Shown here: positions 8,643 to 16,672 of the stretch, piece after piece | How the letters are laid out: each line of letters begins with the position of its first letter | Numbering within the stretch: position 1 is the stretch's first letter | Source of the DNA: ZYF759 sp046297455 | GTDB taxonomy: Bacteria; Pseudomonadota; Alphaproteobacteria; Rhizobiales; Rhizobiaceae | Direction: 5' to 3' | DNA length: 64,000 nt | Assembly (NCBI GenBank): GCA_046297455.1 | Contig: JBKBIT010000017.1 | Location: 1 to 64,000, forward strand | Translations under genes and position numbers: made by a program | Notes under the pieces: generated by a model | What the model saw: only the letters and a program-made list of their open reading frames with translations | Told to the model about the DNA's origin: nothing | The model's database searches: none

Positions 8643-9742
8643 AAGTCGGCGACAAGCATTTCACGACCATTTGGCTTAACGAGGATGGTCGTTCGGTAGA
8701 CATCATCGATCAGCGCTGGCTGCCGCACGAGTTCCGGGTGGTCAAGTTGGCCAGTCTTGAAGACTTCGCGACTGCCATTCGCGACATGTGGGTTCGCGGT
8801 GCTCCGTTGATCGGCGTGACCGCTGCCTATGGCATTGCCTGGCAGATGGCCGAAGACGCATCGGACGCCGCTCTCGCCAACGCCTATGACGTCTTGCACG
8901 AAACGCGCCCGACCGCGATCAACCTGCGTTGGGCGCTCGACGCGATGCGCGCGGTTCTGGGCAAGTTGCCGGTCGAAGGCCGCGCCGAAGCAGCCTACCG
9001 GAAGGCAGCCGAGATCGCCGCCGAAGATATCGAGATCAACCGTGCGATCGGTGAGAACGGATTGGCCATCATTCGCGAGATCGCCTTGCGCAAGGCGCCG
9101 GGCGAGCCCGTCAACATCCTGACCCACTGCAATGCCGGCTGGCTTGCCACTGTGGATTACGGCACCGCAACCGCGCCCATCTATCTGGCGACCGAGGCCG
9201 GCATCCCGGTCCATGTCTATGTCGACGAGACGCGTCCGCGGAACCAGGGAGCGCAGCTGACGGCCTGGGAAATGGCCGGGCATGGTGTGCCGCATACGCT
9301 CATCGTCGACAATGCCGGCGGACACCTGATGCAGCATGGCAATGTCGATCTGGTGCTGGTGGGAACCGACCGAACGACGGCCAACGGCGATGTCTGCAAC
9401 AAGATCGGCACATATCTGAAGGCGCTGGCAGCCAAGGACAACAACGTCCCGTTCTATGTCTGCCTGCCATCGCCGACCATCGACTGGACGGTGCGCGACG
9501 GGGTGAAGGAAATCCCGATCGAGGAACGCAGCGGCGACGAGGTCTCGCTCGTCTGGGGCAAGACCGCCGAGGGCAAGGTTACGCAGGTTCGCATTTCCCC
9601 GGAGGCCTCACCGGCCGGCAATCCGGCCTTCGACGTGACGCCCGCCCGTCTCGTTACCGGACTGATTACCGAGCGCGGCGTAGCCGACGCATCCGCAGAA
9701 GGGCTCGCGCGCCTCTTCCCCGAAAGACAGGCAGCCGAATAG
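8639..9742 (+). CDS. mtnA: 5-methylthioribose-1-phosphate isomerase-like protein (MtnA family)
   Basis: A 367-residue member of the MtnA/eIF2B-like aldose-1-phosphate isomerase family. The two catalytic residues of Bacillus subtilis MtnA (Cys160 and Asp240) are matched by C164 in CNAG and D244 in GTDRTT. Other conserved blocks are RGAPLIGVTAAYG, ETRPRNQGAQLTAWEM and NKIGTY. The reaction is 5-X-ribose-1-phosphate to 5-X-ribulose-1-phosphate. It overlaps mtnK and is followed three bases later by the first transketolase half. No canonical mtnB/mtnC/mtnD salvage genes are near, so the product must go to the aldolase, the RLP or both. Whether X is methylthio, hydrogen or another group cannot be read from sequence. 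Confidence 0.88.
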   Translation: MKVGDKHFTTIWLNEDGRSVDIIDQRWLPHEFRVVKLASLEDFATAIRDMWVRGAPLIGVTAAYGIAWQMAEDASDAALANAYDVLHETRPTAINLRWALDAMRAVLGKLPVEGRAEAAYRKAAEIAAEDIEINRAIGENGLAIIREIALRKAPGEPVNILTHCNAGWLATVDYGTATAPIYLATEAGIPVHVYVDETRPRNQGAQLTAWEMAGHGVPHTLIVDNAGGHLMQHGNVDLVLVGTDRTTANGDVCNKIGTYLKALAAKDNNVPFYVCLPSPTIDWTVRDGVKEIPIEERSGDEVSLVWGKTAEGKVTQVRISPEASPAGNPAFDVTPARLVTGLITERGVADASAEGLARLFPERQAAE

Positions 9743-9745
9743 ACC

Positions 9746-10690
9746 ATGGCCATACCCAATTCCCGTACCACGGAAGAGATTGCGCACGGCATTCGCAAGC
9801 GCGTCTTCTTTCATTCCATGCGCAATGATGGCGGCTATCTGAGCCAGGCGTGCTCGGCCGCCGATTTTCTCGCGCTGATGTACAACGAAGTGCTCCATCT
9901 CGGCGCGCCGACACTGCCCATGACGCCGATGCCCTTCATGGGCGTGCCCTCGGCACAGAACCCCGATGCCTTCACCGGCGCTGGGTACCATGGGCCATTC
10001 GCGCCTGAATATGATCGCTTTATCGTGTCGCCCGCGCACTACGCGCTCGTCATCTACTCCGCCCTGATCGAGATGGGCCGGATGGGAGAGGACGCGCTAG
10101 AGCATTTCAACCGCGATGGCGGATCGGTCGAGATGATCGGCGCAGAGCACAGCCCGGGTATGGAGGTGACGACAGGCTCGCTGGCGCAGGGTCTATCCAT
10201 GGCCGCCGGCATCGCATGGGCGCGCAAGCGCAAGGGCGAGTCGGGCAAGGTCTGGGTGTTCATGTCCGATGGCGAATTCCAGGAAGGCCAGACCTGGGAA
10301 TGCCTGGCAGCGCTCAACCACCACGGCATCGACAATGTCGGCGTGATCGTCGACGTCAATCGCCAGCAATGCGACGGCGCCATGAGCGACGTCCTCGATC
10401 TGGGCGATCTCGCTTCGCGCATTGCCAGCTTCGGCGCGACCGTTCGTTCAGTGGACGGGCACGATCTGGGCGCACTCCGCTCGGCGGCCACATCCTTCGA
10501 GCCGTGCAGGGCGCTGTTCGTGCTTGCCAACACCTCGCCCTTCCAGGGCATGCCATATCTGGAACGCCGGTTCCCCCGTCTGCACTATGTCCGGTTCAAG
10601 TCCGCCCAGGAAAAGCAGGATATGCAGGCCGCAATTGCGCGCGAACTTGGCATCGCCGACCAGGAACTAGAGGCCCTTTCACATGGTTGA
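9746..10690 (+). CDS. Transketolase-like enzyme, N-terminal (ThDP-binding) subunit
   Basis: A 314-residue protein matching the N-terminal half of transketolase. It has the HSPGMEVTTGSLAQGLSMA block and the ThDP diphosphate/metal motif as SDGEFQEGQ (D175) with the distant N205 in VNRQQCDG. Split transketolases with alpha and beta chains are common, and the two genes here overlap by eight bases, which suggests a stoichiometric complex. Related split enzymes act on unusual sugars, for example apulose-4-phosphate transketolase in D-apiose catabolism. Placement between the MtnA-like isomerase and the RLP argues for a specific catabolic role rather than the housekeeping pentose phosphate cycle. The substrate is unassigned. 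Confidence 0.88.
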   Translation: MAIPNSRTTEEIAHGIRKRVFFHSMRNDGGYLSQACSAADFLALMYNEVLHLGAPTLPMTPMPFMGVPSAQNPDAFTGAGYHGPFAPEYDRFIVSPAHYALVIYSALIEMGRMGEDALEHFNRDGGSVEMIGAEHSPGMEVTTGSLAQGLSMAAGIAWARKRKGESGKVWVFMSDGEFQEGQTWECLAALNHHGIDNVGVIVDVNRQQCDGAMSDVLDLGDLASRIASFGATVRSVDGHDLGALRSAATSFEPCRALFVLANTSPFQGMPYLERRFPRLHYVRFKSAQEKQDMQAAIARELGIADQELEALSHG

Positions 10691-11684
10691 GATCGTCAAT
10701 CGCCCCTATGCCAGCGCATTCGAGGCCTTCGCGGTCGCGCGGCCGGAGGTCTTGTGCCTGTCCGCCGATCTCACCTCGTCATGTGAGGTAGATGGCTTCC
10801 GCGACCGCCATCCGGACCAGTTTCTGTCTCTTGGCATGGCCGAGCAGAACATGCTGTCCTTCGCTGGCGGTCTGGCCATGCAGGGCTACCGGCCATTCAT
10901 CCACACTTTTGCGGTCTTCCTCTATCGCCGACCCTACGACCAACTGGTCAATTCGATTGCCTATTCCAACCGCAAGGTTCGCATGATCGGTTTTCTGCCG
11001 GGCATCACCACGCCAGGCGGCATCACGCATCAGGCGATCGAAGACATCGCCGTCATGCGCGCCATGCCGAATATGACGGTCTTGGAGACGGGCGATGCAA
11101 CCGAGGTGGAAACGGTGCTCGAAGTGGCCGATTCGATCGACGGTCCGGTCTATGTGCGTATCCTGCGCGGGCAGGTGCCGCGGCTTTTCTCGACGCCGTT
11201 TGAATTCAACCGGCTGCGCACGCTGAGCGAAGGCGACGATGTCCTGGTGCTGACTTCGGGTATCTGCACCGAGGAAGCAATGCGCGCCAGCGCGGCGCTG
11301 GCCGGGCACGACATTTCTGTCCATCACCTTCATGCCTCCACGCTGAAGCCTTTCGATCGGGACAGTTTTCTGGCTGCCGCACGCGGCAAGAAGGGCGTGG
11401 TGACGCTGGAGAACCACATCGTCACGGGAGGTCTCGGCACGATTGCAGCCGAGATCATGGCGGAGGAGGGCATCGGTGTTCCCTTGCGCCGCCTCGGCTT
11501 GAACGACACTTTCGCTCATGGCGCCTCACGTCCCTATCTGATGAAGAAATACGGACTCGACGCCAAGGCGCTTGTCGACACGATTCTCGGCCTGCTCGAA
11601 CGCCCGCTGACGATCGGCGAGGACGAACTGGATGCCGTGCGCCTCGACGACGTCCACTCGGCAGCCAAGGCCGAGGCGCTGTGA
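10683..11684 (+). CDS. Transketolase-like enzyme, C-terminal (pyrimidine-binding) subunit
   Basis: A 333-residue partner of the preceding gene. It carries the pyrimidine-binding domain with the ThDP-activating glutamate E54 in GMAEQNM, followed by FIHTFAVFLYRRPYDQ and the C-terminal domain with VVTLENHIVTGGLG. Together the two chains form a complete ThDP enzyme that moves a two-carbon ketol unit, or could cleave 1-deoxyxylulose-5-phosphate-like ketoses in the DXP synthase reverse sense. The start overlaps the N-terminal subunit by eight bases, and the RLP start follows one base after its stop, so all are one transcription unit. Confidence 0.88.
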   Translation: MVEIVNRPYASAFEAFAVARPEVLCLSADLTSSCEVDGFRDRHPDQFLSLGMAEQNMLSFAGGLAMQGYRPFIHTFAVFLYRRPYDQLVNSIAYSNRKVRMIGFLPGITTPGGITHQAIEDIAVMRAMPNMTVLETGDATEVETVLEVADSIDGPVYVRILRGQVPRLFSTPFEFNRLRTLSEGDDVLVLTSGICTEEAMRASAALAGHDISVHHLHASTLKPFDRDSFLAAARGKKGVVTLENHIVTGGLGTIAAEIMAEEGIGVPLRRLGLNDTFAHGASRPYLMKKYGLDAKALVDTILGLLERPLTIGEDELDAVRLDDVHSAAKAEAL

Positions 11685-11685
11685 G

Positions 11686-12807
11686 ATGAGCGAGCGGTTT
11701 TCGGTGACCTACTGGCTCGCCGCTGGTGACGCGGACGAAGCGCGTGCGCGCGCCGAGGCCGTGGCGTTGGAACAGACGCTCGAAATCCCGCGTGACGCCG
11801 TGCCTATCGGCTATGTCGAGGATGTCATGCTTGGGCGGCTCGTGGCCCTGGCACCCGACACTGGGTCGCAGGGTGGCTTCCGCGCCACGATCTCCTATGC
11901 GAACGACGATGTCGGCGGTGACTTCCTGCAGCTTCTCAACATCATCTTCGGCAACAGTTCAATTCTTGCCGGCCTGCGCGTCATCGACATCGAACTGAAC
12001 GACGAGTTGGAAGCGCTCTGCGGCGGTCCGCGCTTTGGTGCGGAAGGTCTGCGTTCTCGGGCCGGAGCCTCGGGGCGCCCGCTCTTCATGTCGGCAATCA
12101 AGCCGGTTGGCCTTGGTACTGCGGCGCTTGCCGAGCGCGCCGCGCAATTCGCCCTTGGCGGTATGGATTTCGTCAAGGACGATCACGGCCTGGTCGACCA
12201 GGCGACCGCGCCCTTCGATGATCGGGTGAAGGCCTGCATCGAGGCGGTCGGCGAAGCCAACGGCCGAAGCGGCGGTCGGACGGTCTTCGTACCCAACGTG
12301 ACGGCGGAGACTGGGCTGGCCATCGAACGCGCCCGCAAGGCGCGTGAATGGGGGGCGGGCGCTGTGATGCTGGCGCCCGGTCTCCTCGGCTTCGATGTCG
12401 CGCGCACGCTGGCGCGCGATCCGGATTTCGGCCTGCCGATCATCACCCATCCGACTTTCTCCGGTGCCAATACGATCACGCCTACGACCGGGTTCTCGCA
12501 TCGCGTCTTCTATGGGCTGCTCACGCGCATGATGGGCGCCGACGCGGTCGTCTATCCCAATTTCGGCGGGCGTTTCGGCTTCACGCAAGCAGAATGCCGT
12601 TCCATTGCCGACGGATGCGGCGAGGCGTTCGGCAGCCTGCGGCCGATCCTGCCGGCACCGGGCGGCGGGATGAGCATCGAGAAGATCCCGCAGATTCGCG
12701 CGGTCTACGGCGACGACGTCATCTATCTGGTCGGCGGCGCACTGATGCGTGCGCCCGAGGGCATCGTGGACGCGACGCGCCGTCTGGTGGCGGTGGCCTC
12801 CGGCTGA
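11686..12807 (+). CDS. RuBisCO-like protein (form IV)
   Basis: A 373-residue RLP. RuBisCO landmarks are K139 in AIKP (equivalent of Lys175), V141 where Lys177 would be, K164 (carbamylated Lys201 site), D166 (Asp203) and H167 in place of Glu204, within VKDDHGL. HPTFSGA (H255) matches the His294 region, and loop 6 reads YPNFGGRFGF without the catalytic lysine of true RuBisCO. CO2 fixation is therefore unlikely. Known RLPs enolise or isomerise methionine-salvage intermediates; the Rhodospirillum rubrum RLP converts 5-methylthioribulose-1-phosphate to 1-methylthioxylulose-5-phosphate. Other RLPs act on 3-oxo-isoapionate-4-phosphate. The ATG at 11686 follows the upstream stop by one base; the longer reading from 11632 overlaps the transketolase. 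The gene ends two bases before the stop of the opposing SDR. Subgroup and reaction remain open. Confidence 0.88.
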   Translation: MSERFSVTYWLAAGDADEARARAEAVALEQTLEIPRDAVPIGYVEDVMLGRLVALAPDTGSQGGFRATISYANDDVGGDFLQLLNIIFGNSSILAGLRVIDIELNDELEALCGGPRFGAEGLRSRAGASGRPLFMSAIKPVGLGTAALAERAAQFALGGMDFVKDDHGLVDQATAPFDDRVKACIEAVGEANGRSGGRTVFVPNVTAETGLAIERARKAREWGAGAVMLAPGLLGFDVARTLARDPDFGLPIITHPTFSGANTITPTTGFSHRVFYGLLTRMMGADAVVYPNFGGRFGFTQAECRSIADGCGEAFGSLRPILPAPGGGMSIEKIPQIRAVYGDDVIYLVGGALMRAPEGIVDATRRLVAVASG

Positions 12808-12809
12808 TC

Positions 12810-13568
12810 CTACCAGCCGGGGCCCGCACTGATCCCGCCATCGACGACCAGATTGGCGCCGGTGATCCAGGAGGCCAGTGGCGACAGCAGGAAGGCCGTG
12901 GCGTCGGCGATGTCGCGCGGACGTCCCAGCCGGCCAAGCGGCGCGGCCTTCTGCCAGCGTTCGACGCCTTCCGGCCATTGCACCTCGATGCCCGGCCGGC
13001 CGATCAGCCCCGGCGAGATCGCGTTGACCCTCACGCCCAGGGGGCCGCATTCGAGCGCCCCCGCACGGGTGAGCATCACCAGCCCGGCCTTGGCCACCGC
13101 ATAGTGCGCGTGGGCGGGCGCAGGCCTGTCGCCTTCGATCGACGCGATGTTGACCACTGCCGCCGGGTGCCCGGCCATGCTCGCATGGGCCGCCAGCCGG
13201 CGGATCAACTGCGCAGGCGCGTTGACATGGGCGGCCTGCATCGATGCCCAATCCCGTTCGTCGAGGGCGTCAAACGGGGCGAGCGTCTGGGGGCCGGCAC
13301 AATTGACCAAGCCATCGAGGCGACCCGCGACCTCAAGAGCCTGGTCGAAAAGCCTGTCGGCCGCGCCGCTTTCGGTCAGGTCTGCCGCCAGTATGGCCGA
13401 ACCGGCGCAATCTGCCGCGACCGTTTCTGCAGCAGCCCGATCCGTCCGATAGCCGATCAGCACCCTGGCGCCCGCTTCGCTCAACCGCCGTGCAATGCCG
13501 GCGCCGATCCCCGAACTGCCGCCGGTAACCAGGATGCAGTAACCGACCAGATCGATTGCCAGCGCCAT
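12810..13568 (-). CDS. Short-chain dehydrogenase/reductase
   Basis: A 252-residue classical SDR with cofactor motif TGGSSGIG near residue 15, NCAG, the catalytic serine in NIASIEG, the YAVAK pair and a C-terminal VVDGGI. It is last in the leftward nucleoside operon, four bases after the phosphorylase stop, with GGAGG before its ATG. It may oxidise or reduce an alcohol, aldehyde or lactone produced in the pathway. The substrate cannot be assigned. Its stop lies two bases from the RLP stop on the other strand, leaving no room for a terminator between the operons. Confidence 0.85.
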   Translation of the reverse strand: MALAIDLVGYCILVTGGSSGIGAGIARRLSEAGARVLIGYRTDRAAAETVAADCAGSAILAADLTESGAADRLFDQALEVAGRLDGLVNCAGPQTLAPFDALDERDWASMQAAHVNAPAQLIRRLAAHASMAGHPAAVVNIASIEGDRPAPAHAHYAVAKAGLVMLTRAGALECGPLGVRVNAISPGLIGRPGIEVQWPEGVERWQKAAPLGRLGRPRDIADATAFLLSPLASWITGANLVVDGGISAGPGW

Positions 13569-13571
13569 GGC

Positions 13572-14399
13572 TCAGACCTCCGGGATCAGCCGCTGCAAAA
13601 GTGCGTCCATCTTGCGCCCGGAAACGGCGGCATTGGCCATGACGTCTTCGATCGTATCGGGCTGCTGGTCCGGTCCGCCCGTCGCCGCATTGGTGATGGC
13701 GGAGATGCCGAGCACCTTCATCCCGGCATGAACGGCAGCGATCGTTTCCGTCACCGTCGACATGCCGACGGCGTCGCCGCCTGTCGAGCGATAGTAGCGA
13801 CGCTCTGCATTGGTCTCTAGCGATGGGCCGGCAAGCCCGACATAGATGCCCTGGTGAACCGGCACCCCCGCACTCTCGGCCGCAACCATCGCCTTCCGCA
13901 GCAGGTCGGGATCGTATGCCCGCGAGAGGTCCGGGAAACGCAGGCCGATGGCCTCGTCATTGGGGCCGGTCAGCGGATTGACGCCGGTGAAATTGATGTG
14001 ATCCGCGATCAGCATGACCTCGCCGGGTCCGTAATCCGGGTTCAGCCCACCGGCCGCGTTGGTCACGACCAGCGTGCCCGCGCCAAGCCGGTTGAGCAGA
14101 TAGACTGCCAGTGCGATGTCCCGGGGCGACCAGCCCTCATAAAGATGCAACCGGCCTTCCATGATCGCCACACGACGCCCGTAGAGGCGTCCGATGACGA
14201 GCTGTCCCTTGTGACCGGGAGCCGTCGAGACCGGAAAACCCTCGATCTCGGCATATGGTACCGTGACCGGCTCCTCCACGGCGGCGGCAAGATGGCCAAG
14301 GCCCGAGCCAAGAATCATGGCTACTTCAACCGGCTCGCCGACCCTTCCGGCAATTGAGCGGTGCGCGTTATTAAGCCTCGCCAGTTGCGACTGCATCAT
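13572..14399 (-). CDS. Purine nucleoside phosphorylase (trimeric PNP-I type)
   Basis: A 275-residue phosphorylase with GSGLG, EGRLHLYEG, NAAGG, GPSLETNAE and GMSTVTET. It cleaves nucleosides with phosphate to a base and ribose-1-phosphate. E195 and N237 (in ITNAATG) match the Glu201/Asn243 pair that makes mammalian and bacterial trimeric PNPs prefer 6-oxopurines. This fits the upstream deaminase, which would turn adenine nucleosides into hypoxanthine nucleosides first. The product would enter the MtnA-like isomerase. The ATG at 14399 sits seven bases after AAGGAG; the ATG at 14405 is too near. Tolerance of a 5'-substituent is inferred from context only. Confidence 0.87.
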   Translation of the reverse strand: MMQSQLARLNNAHRSIAGRVGEPVEVAMILGSGLGHLAAAVEEPVTVPYAEIEGFPVSTAPGHKGQLVIGRLYGRRVAIMEGRLHLYEGWSPRDIALAVYLLNRLGAGTLVVTNAAGGLNPDYGPGEVMLIADHINFTGVNPLTGPNDEAIGLRFPDLSRAYDPDLLRKAMVAAESAGVPVHQGIYVGLAGPSLETNAERRYYRSTGGDAVGMSTVTETIAAVHAGMKVLGISAITNAATGGPDQQPDTIEDVMANAAVSGRKMDALLQRLIPEV

Positions 14400-14431
14400 T
14401 CCCATACTCCTTGGATACTCAAAGATTGCGG

Positions 14432-15748
14432 TCAGGCGATCGACGCCTCGATCCGCGGTGCCAATTCGCGGACTTCAGCGAGCACGTCGGAAAGCACGAC
14501 GCTGGTCAGTTCGCGGTCTCTAACGATCTGCTTTCCACCCACGAAGACATGACGGACATCTGACTTGTTGGTTGAAAACACCGCATGGGTCAGCGGATCG
14601 AAGAGCGGGACGGCATGCGCGCGGTCGAGATCGATCATGATGAAATCGGCTTCCTTGCCGATTTCGAGCGAACCGATACGGTCAGAAACGCCCAGCGTCA
14701 CGGCGCCGGAAAGCGTTGCCATCGTAAGCGCCTGTTGCGTCGAGACAAGCCGCGCGTCACCCTTGACGCCCTTGTGCAGCATGGCGGCAAGGCGCATCGC
14801 CAGCCAGAGATCCAGATCGTTGCCTGAAACCGCCCCATCCGTCCCAAGCGAGACGGTGATGCCTGCTGCCAGCATTTCGGGAACTGGCGCGATTCCGGAA
14901 GCGAGCTTCAGATTGGAGACGGGATTGTGCGAAGGTCGCGCCCCGGTCCGCGCCAGAATGGCGATCTCCTCGTCATCGAGATGCACGCAGTGGGCCAGCA
15001 CCGCGCGCTCGTCGAGCAGTCCCAGATGGTCGAGGTGACGGATCACCGAGCGGCCGTAGCGATTGGTGATATCGTCCACCTCGAAGCGCGTTTCGGCGGC
15101 GTGAGTGCAGAACAGGCTATCATGACGGTCTGCCAGAACCCGCGCCCGTTTCAGGTTGTCCGGGGCAACCGTGTAGGTGCCATGCGGCATGATGGCCGGA
15201 ATTACATCGTACGCATTCGTGAAGTCCTGGAAGAACCTTTCAGCTTCCTCGAAACGCTGTTCCACCGTGTGACCGGTGACGCCCGGCGCGTCGAAGACGA
15301 TGCCGCCCGTTGATATGCGGATGCCCACCTTGCGCGACGCTCGAACCGTCTCATGGGGATGCCAGAACATGTCCATGACCGTGGTGACGCCGCCAAGCGC
15401 CATCTCTGCCAGACCCAGCAGCGAGCCCAGATGCGTGGTCTGGGGGTTGAGGATTGCCGCTTCCGCCTTCCATATCCGCTGCAGCCAGGGCTCCAGCGGC
15501 AGGTCTTCGACCAGCCCGCGAAAAAGCGTGCTGGCGATGTGGCAGTGGGTGTTGATGAGTCCGGGCATGACCAGCATGCCACCAGCGTCGATGAGTGTGT
15601 TGGCACCTGCCGCCGTATCGGCCAACTCGTCATCGGCGCCGATAGCCACGATACGGCCGTTGCGGATCAGCACAGTCGCATCGTGATGGCGCGTGCCGGC
15701 GGCATCTGCCGTCAGGATCGTGGCGTTGGTGATGGCGAGTTCGACCAT
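14432..15748 (-). CDS. Amidohydrolase: methylthioadenosine/S-adenosylhomocysteine deaminase family
   Basis: A 438-residue TIM-barrel amidohydrolase close to MtaD/SsnA deaminases. Metal ligands are visible as H68 and H70 (NTHCHIASTLFRG), H216 (THAAE) and D304 (LGTDGAVSGNDLDLW), with SHNPVSNLKLASGIAPV before the last. The family deaminates adenine-containing nucleosides such as 5'-methylthioadenosine, 5'-deoxyadenosine, adenosine or SAH to the inosine forms; some members act on guanine or related bases. Encoded nine bases after the permease stop, with a good GGAGGAC site, and followed by a 6-oxopurine-type phosphorylase, it fits the deaminate-then-phosphorolyse route known from Pseudomonas aeruginosa methylthioadenosine metabolism. 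Confidence 0.85.
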   Translation of the reverse strand: MVELAITNATILTADAAGTRHHDATVLIRNGRIVAIGADDELADTAAGANTLIDAGGMLVMPGLINTHCHIASTLFRGLVEDLPLEPWLQRIWKAEAAILNPQTTHLGSLLGLAEMALGGVTTVMDMFWHPHETVRASRKVGIRISTGGIVFDAPGVTGHTVEQRFEEAERFFQDFTNAYDVIPAIMPHGTYTVAPDNLKRARVLADRHDSLFCTHAAETRFEVDDITNRYGRSVIRHLDHLGLLDERAVLAHCVHLDDEEIAILARTGARPSHNPVSNLKLASGIAPVPEMLAAGITVSLGTDGAVSGNDLDLWLAMRLAAMLHKGVKGDARLVSTQQALTMATLSGAVTLGVSDRIGSLEIGKEADFIMIDLDRAHAVPLFDPLTHAVFSTNKSDVRHVFVGGKQIVRDRELTSVVLSDVLAEVRELAPRIEASIA

Positions 15749-15757
15749 GATGTCCTC

Positions 15758-16672
15758 CTAGTACTTCGTCTGGCGCGACTTTCGCCACCAGGACAGACCG
15801 ATCAGGACCAGCAACGTCGCGAGATAGGGCATCATGTCGGTGAACTGCTGCGGCGCGCCAAAGCCCTGCACGCGGAAGGAGAGACTGTCGACCGTCCCGA
15901 AGATTACGGCGATCGCCAGAATTGCCAGGGGATTGCCGCGTGTCAGCAGAACCGCCACCACGGCGATCCAGCCGCGTCCTGCGCTCATGTTTTCGACGAA
16001 GAGTGTCACGTTCGCGATGGAGAGCTGCGCGCCGGCCAACCCGCACAGCATGCCGCAGCCGATCAGCGCGTAAAGCCGCACGACCCGCGGGTCCACACCG
16101 CCGGCAACCAGGGCGGCCGGGTTTTCGCCCGCCGCCCGGATACGAAGCCCGAGCCGGTGATAGGCAAAGAAAAGCCACATCGCCACTGCCACCACCAGCG
16201 ACAGATAATACAGGATCGACTGGCCGCTGAAGAGTTGGCCGATCACCGGGATATCGCGGATGATCGGGATGTGGATCATCTGGAACCCACGTATGGCGGG
16301 ATCGCGAAAGGCGCCGGATGCTCCGAAGATCGCGGTAAGCAGATAGATCGTGAGCCCCGCGGCCAACAGATTGATCGCAATCGAAACTACGATGGGATCG
16401 CCCGGCCGCCGCAGGTGGAATTCTGCGAAGATCAGGGCCATGACCACGCCCCCGGCCATTGCCGCTAGCGCGCCCATCCAAGGAGTGCCGAAGAAGAAGG
16501 CCCCGACAACCGCGCAGAAGGCGCCCATCAGGATGAAGCCCTCCAGACCGATGTTGAAGACGCCGGCTCTTTCGCAGAGGGCGCCGCCGAGCGCCGCCAG
16601 GAGAATTGGCGTCAGGAACCGCGGTATGGATTGCAGCAGGGCAGGGTCGAGAAGAACATCAAGCGCGATCAT
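15758..16672 (-). CDS. Nucleoside-type ABC transporter permease (BMP system 1, second permease)
   Basis: A 304-residue membrane protein of the BPD_transp_2/YufQ type, with LAALGGALCERAGVFNIGLEGFILMGA near residue 30 and about nine hydrophobic segments. It pairs with the permease encoded immediately upstream, overlapping it by 14 bases, and has GAGGAGG before its ATG. These transporters import purine nucleosides or related compounds. The adjoining deaminase and phosphorylase support nucleoside import. The short final tail (WWRKSRQTKY) is typical of the family. Confidence 0.87.
   Translation of the reverse strand: MIALDVLLDPALLQSIPRFLTPILLAALGGALCERAGVFNIGLEGFILMGAFCAVVGAFFFGTPWMGALAAMAGGVVMALIFAEFHLRRPGDPIVVSIAINLLAAGLTIYLLTAIFGASGAFRDPAIRGFQMIHIPIIRDIPVIGQLFSGQSILYYLSLVVAVAMWLFFAYHRLGLRIRAAGENPAALVAGGVDPRVVRLYALIGCGMLCGLAGAQLSIANVTLFVENMSAGRGWIAVVAVLLTRGNPLAILAIAVIFGTVDSLSFRVQGFGAPQQFTDMMPYLATLLVLIGLSWWRKSRQTKY

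Noticed and set aside
11686..12807. Carbon-fixing RuBisCO
   Set aside because: Key carboxylase residues (Lys177, Glu204 and the loop 6 lysine equivalents) are missing and no phosphoribulokinase or small subunit gene is present.
12808..12809. Terminator between the RLP and SDR genes
   Set aside because: The two stop codons are only two bases apart, and no hairpin with T-tract was seen in the immediate ends of either gene.
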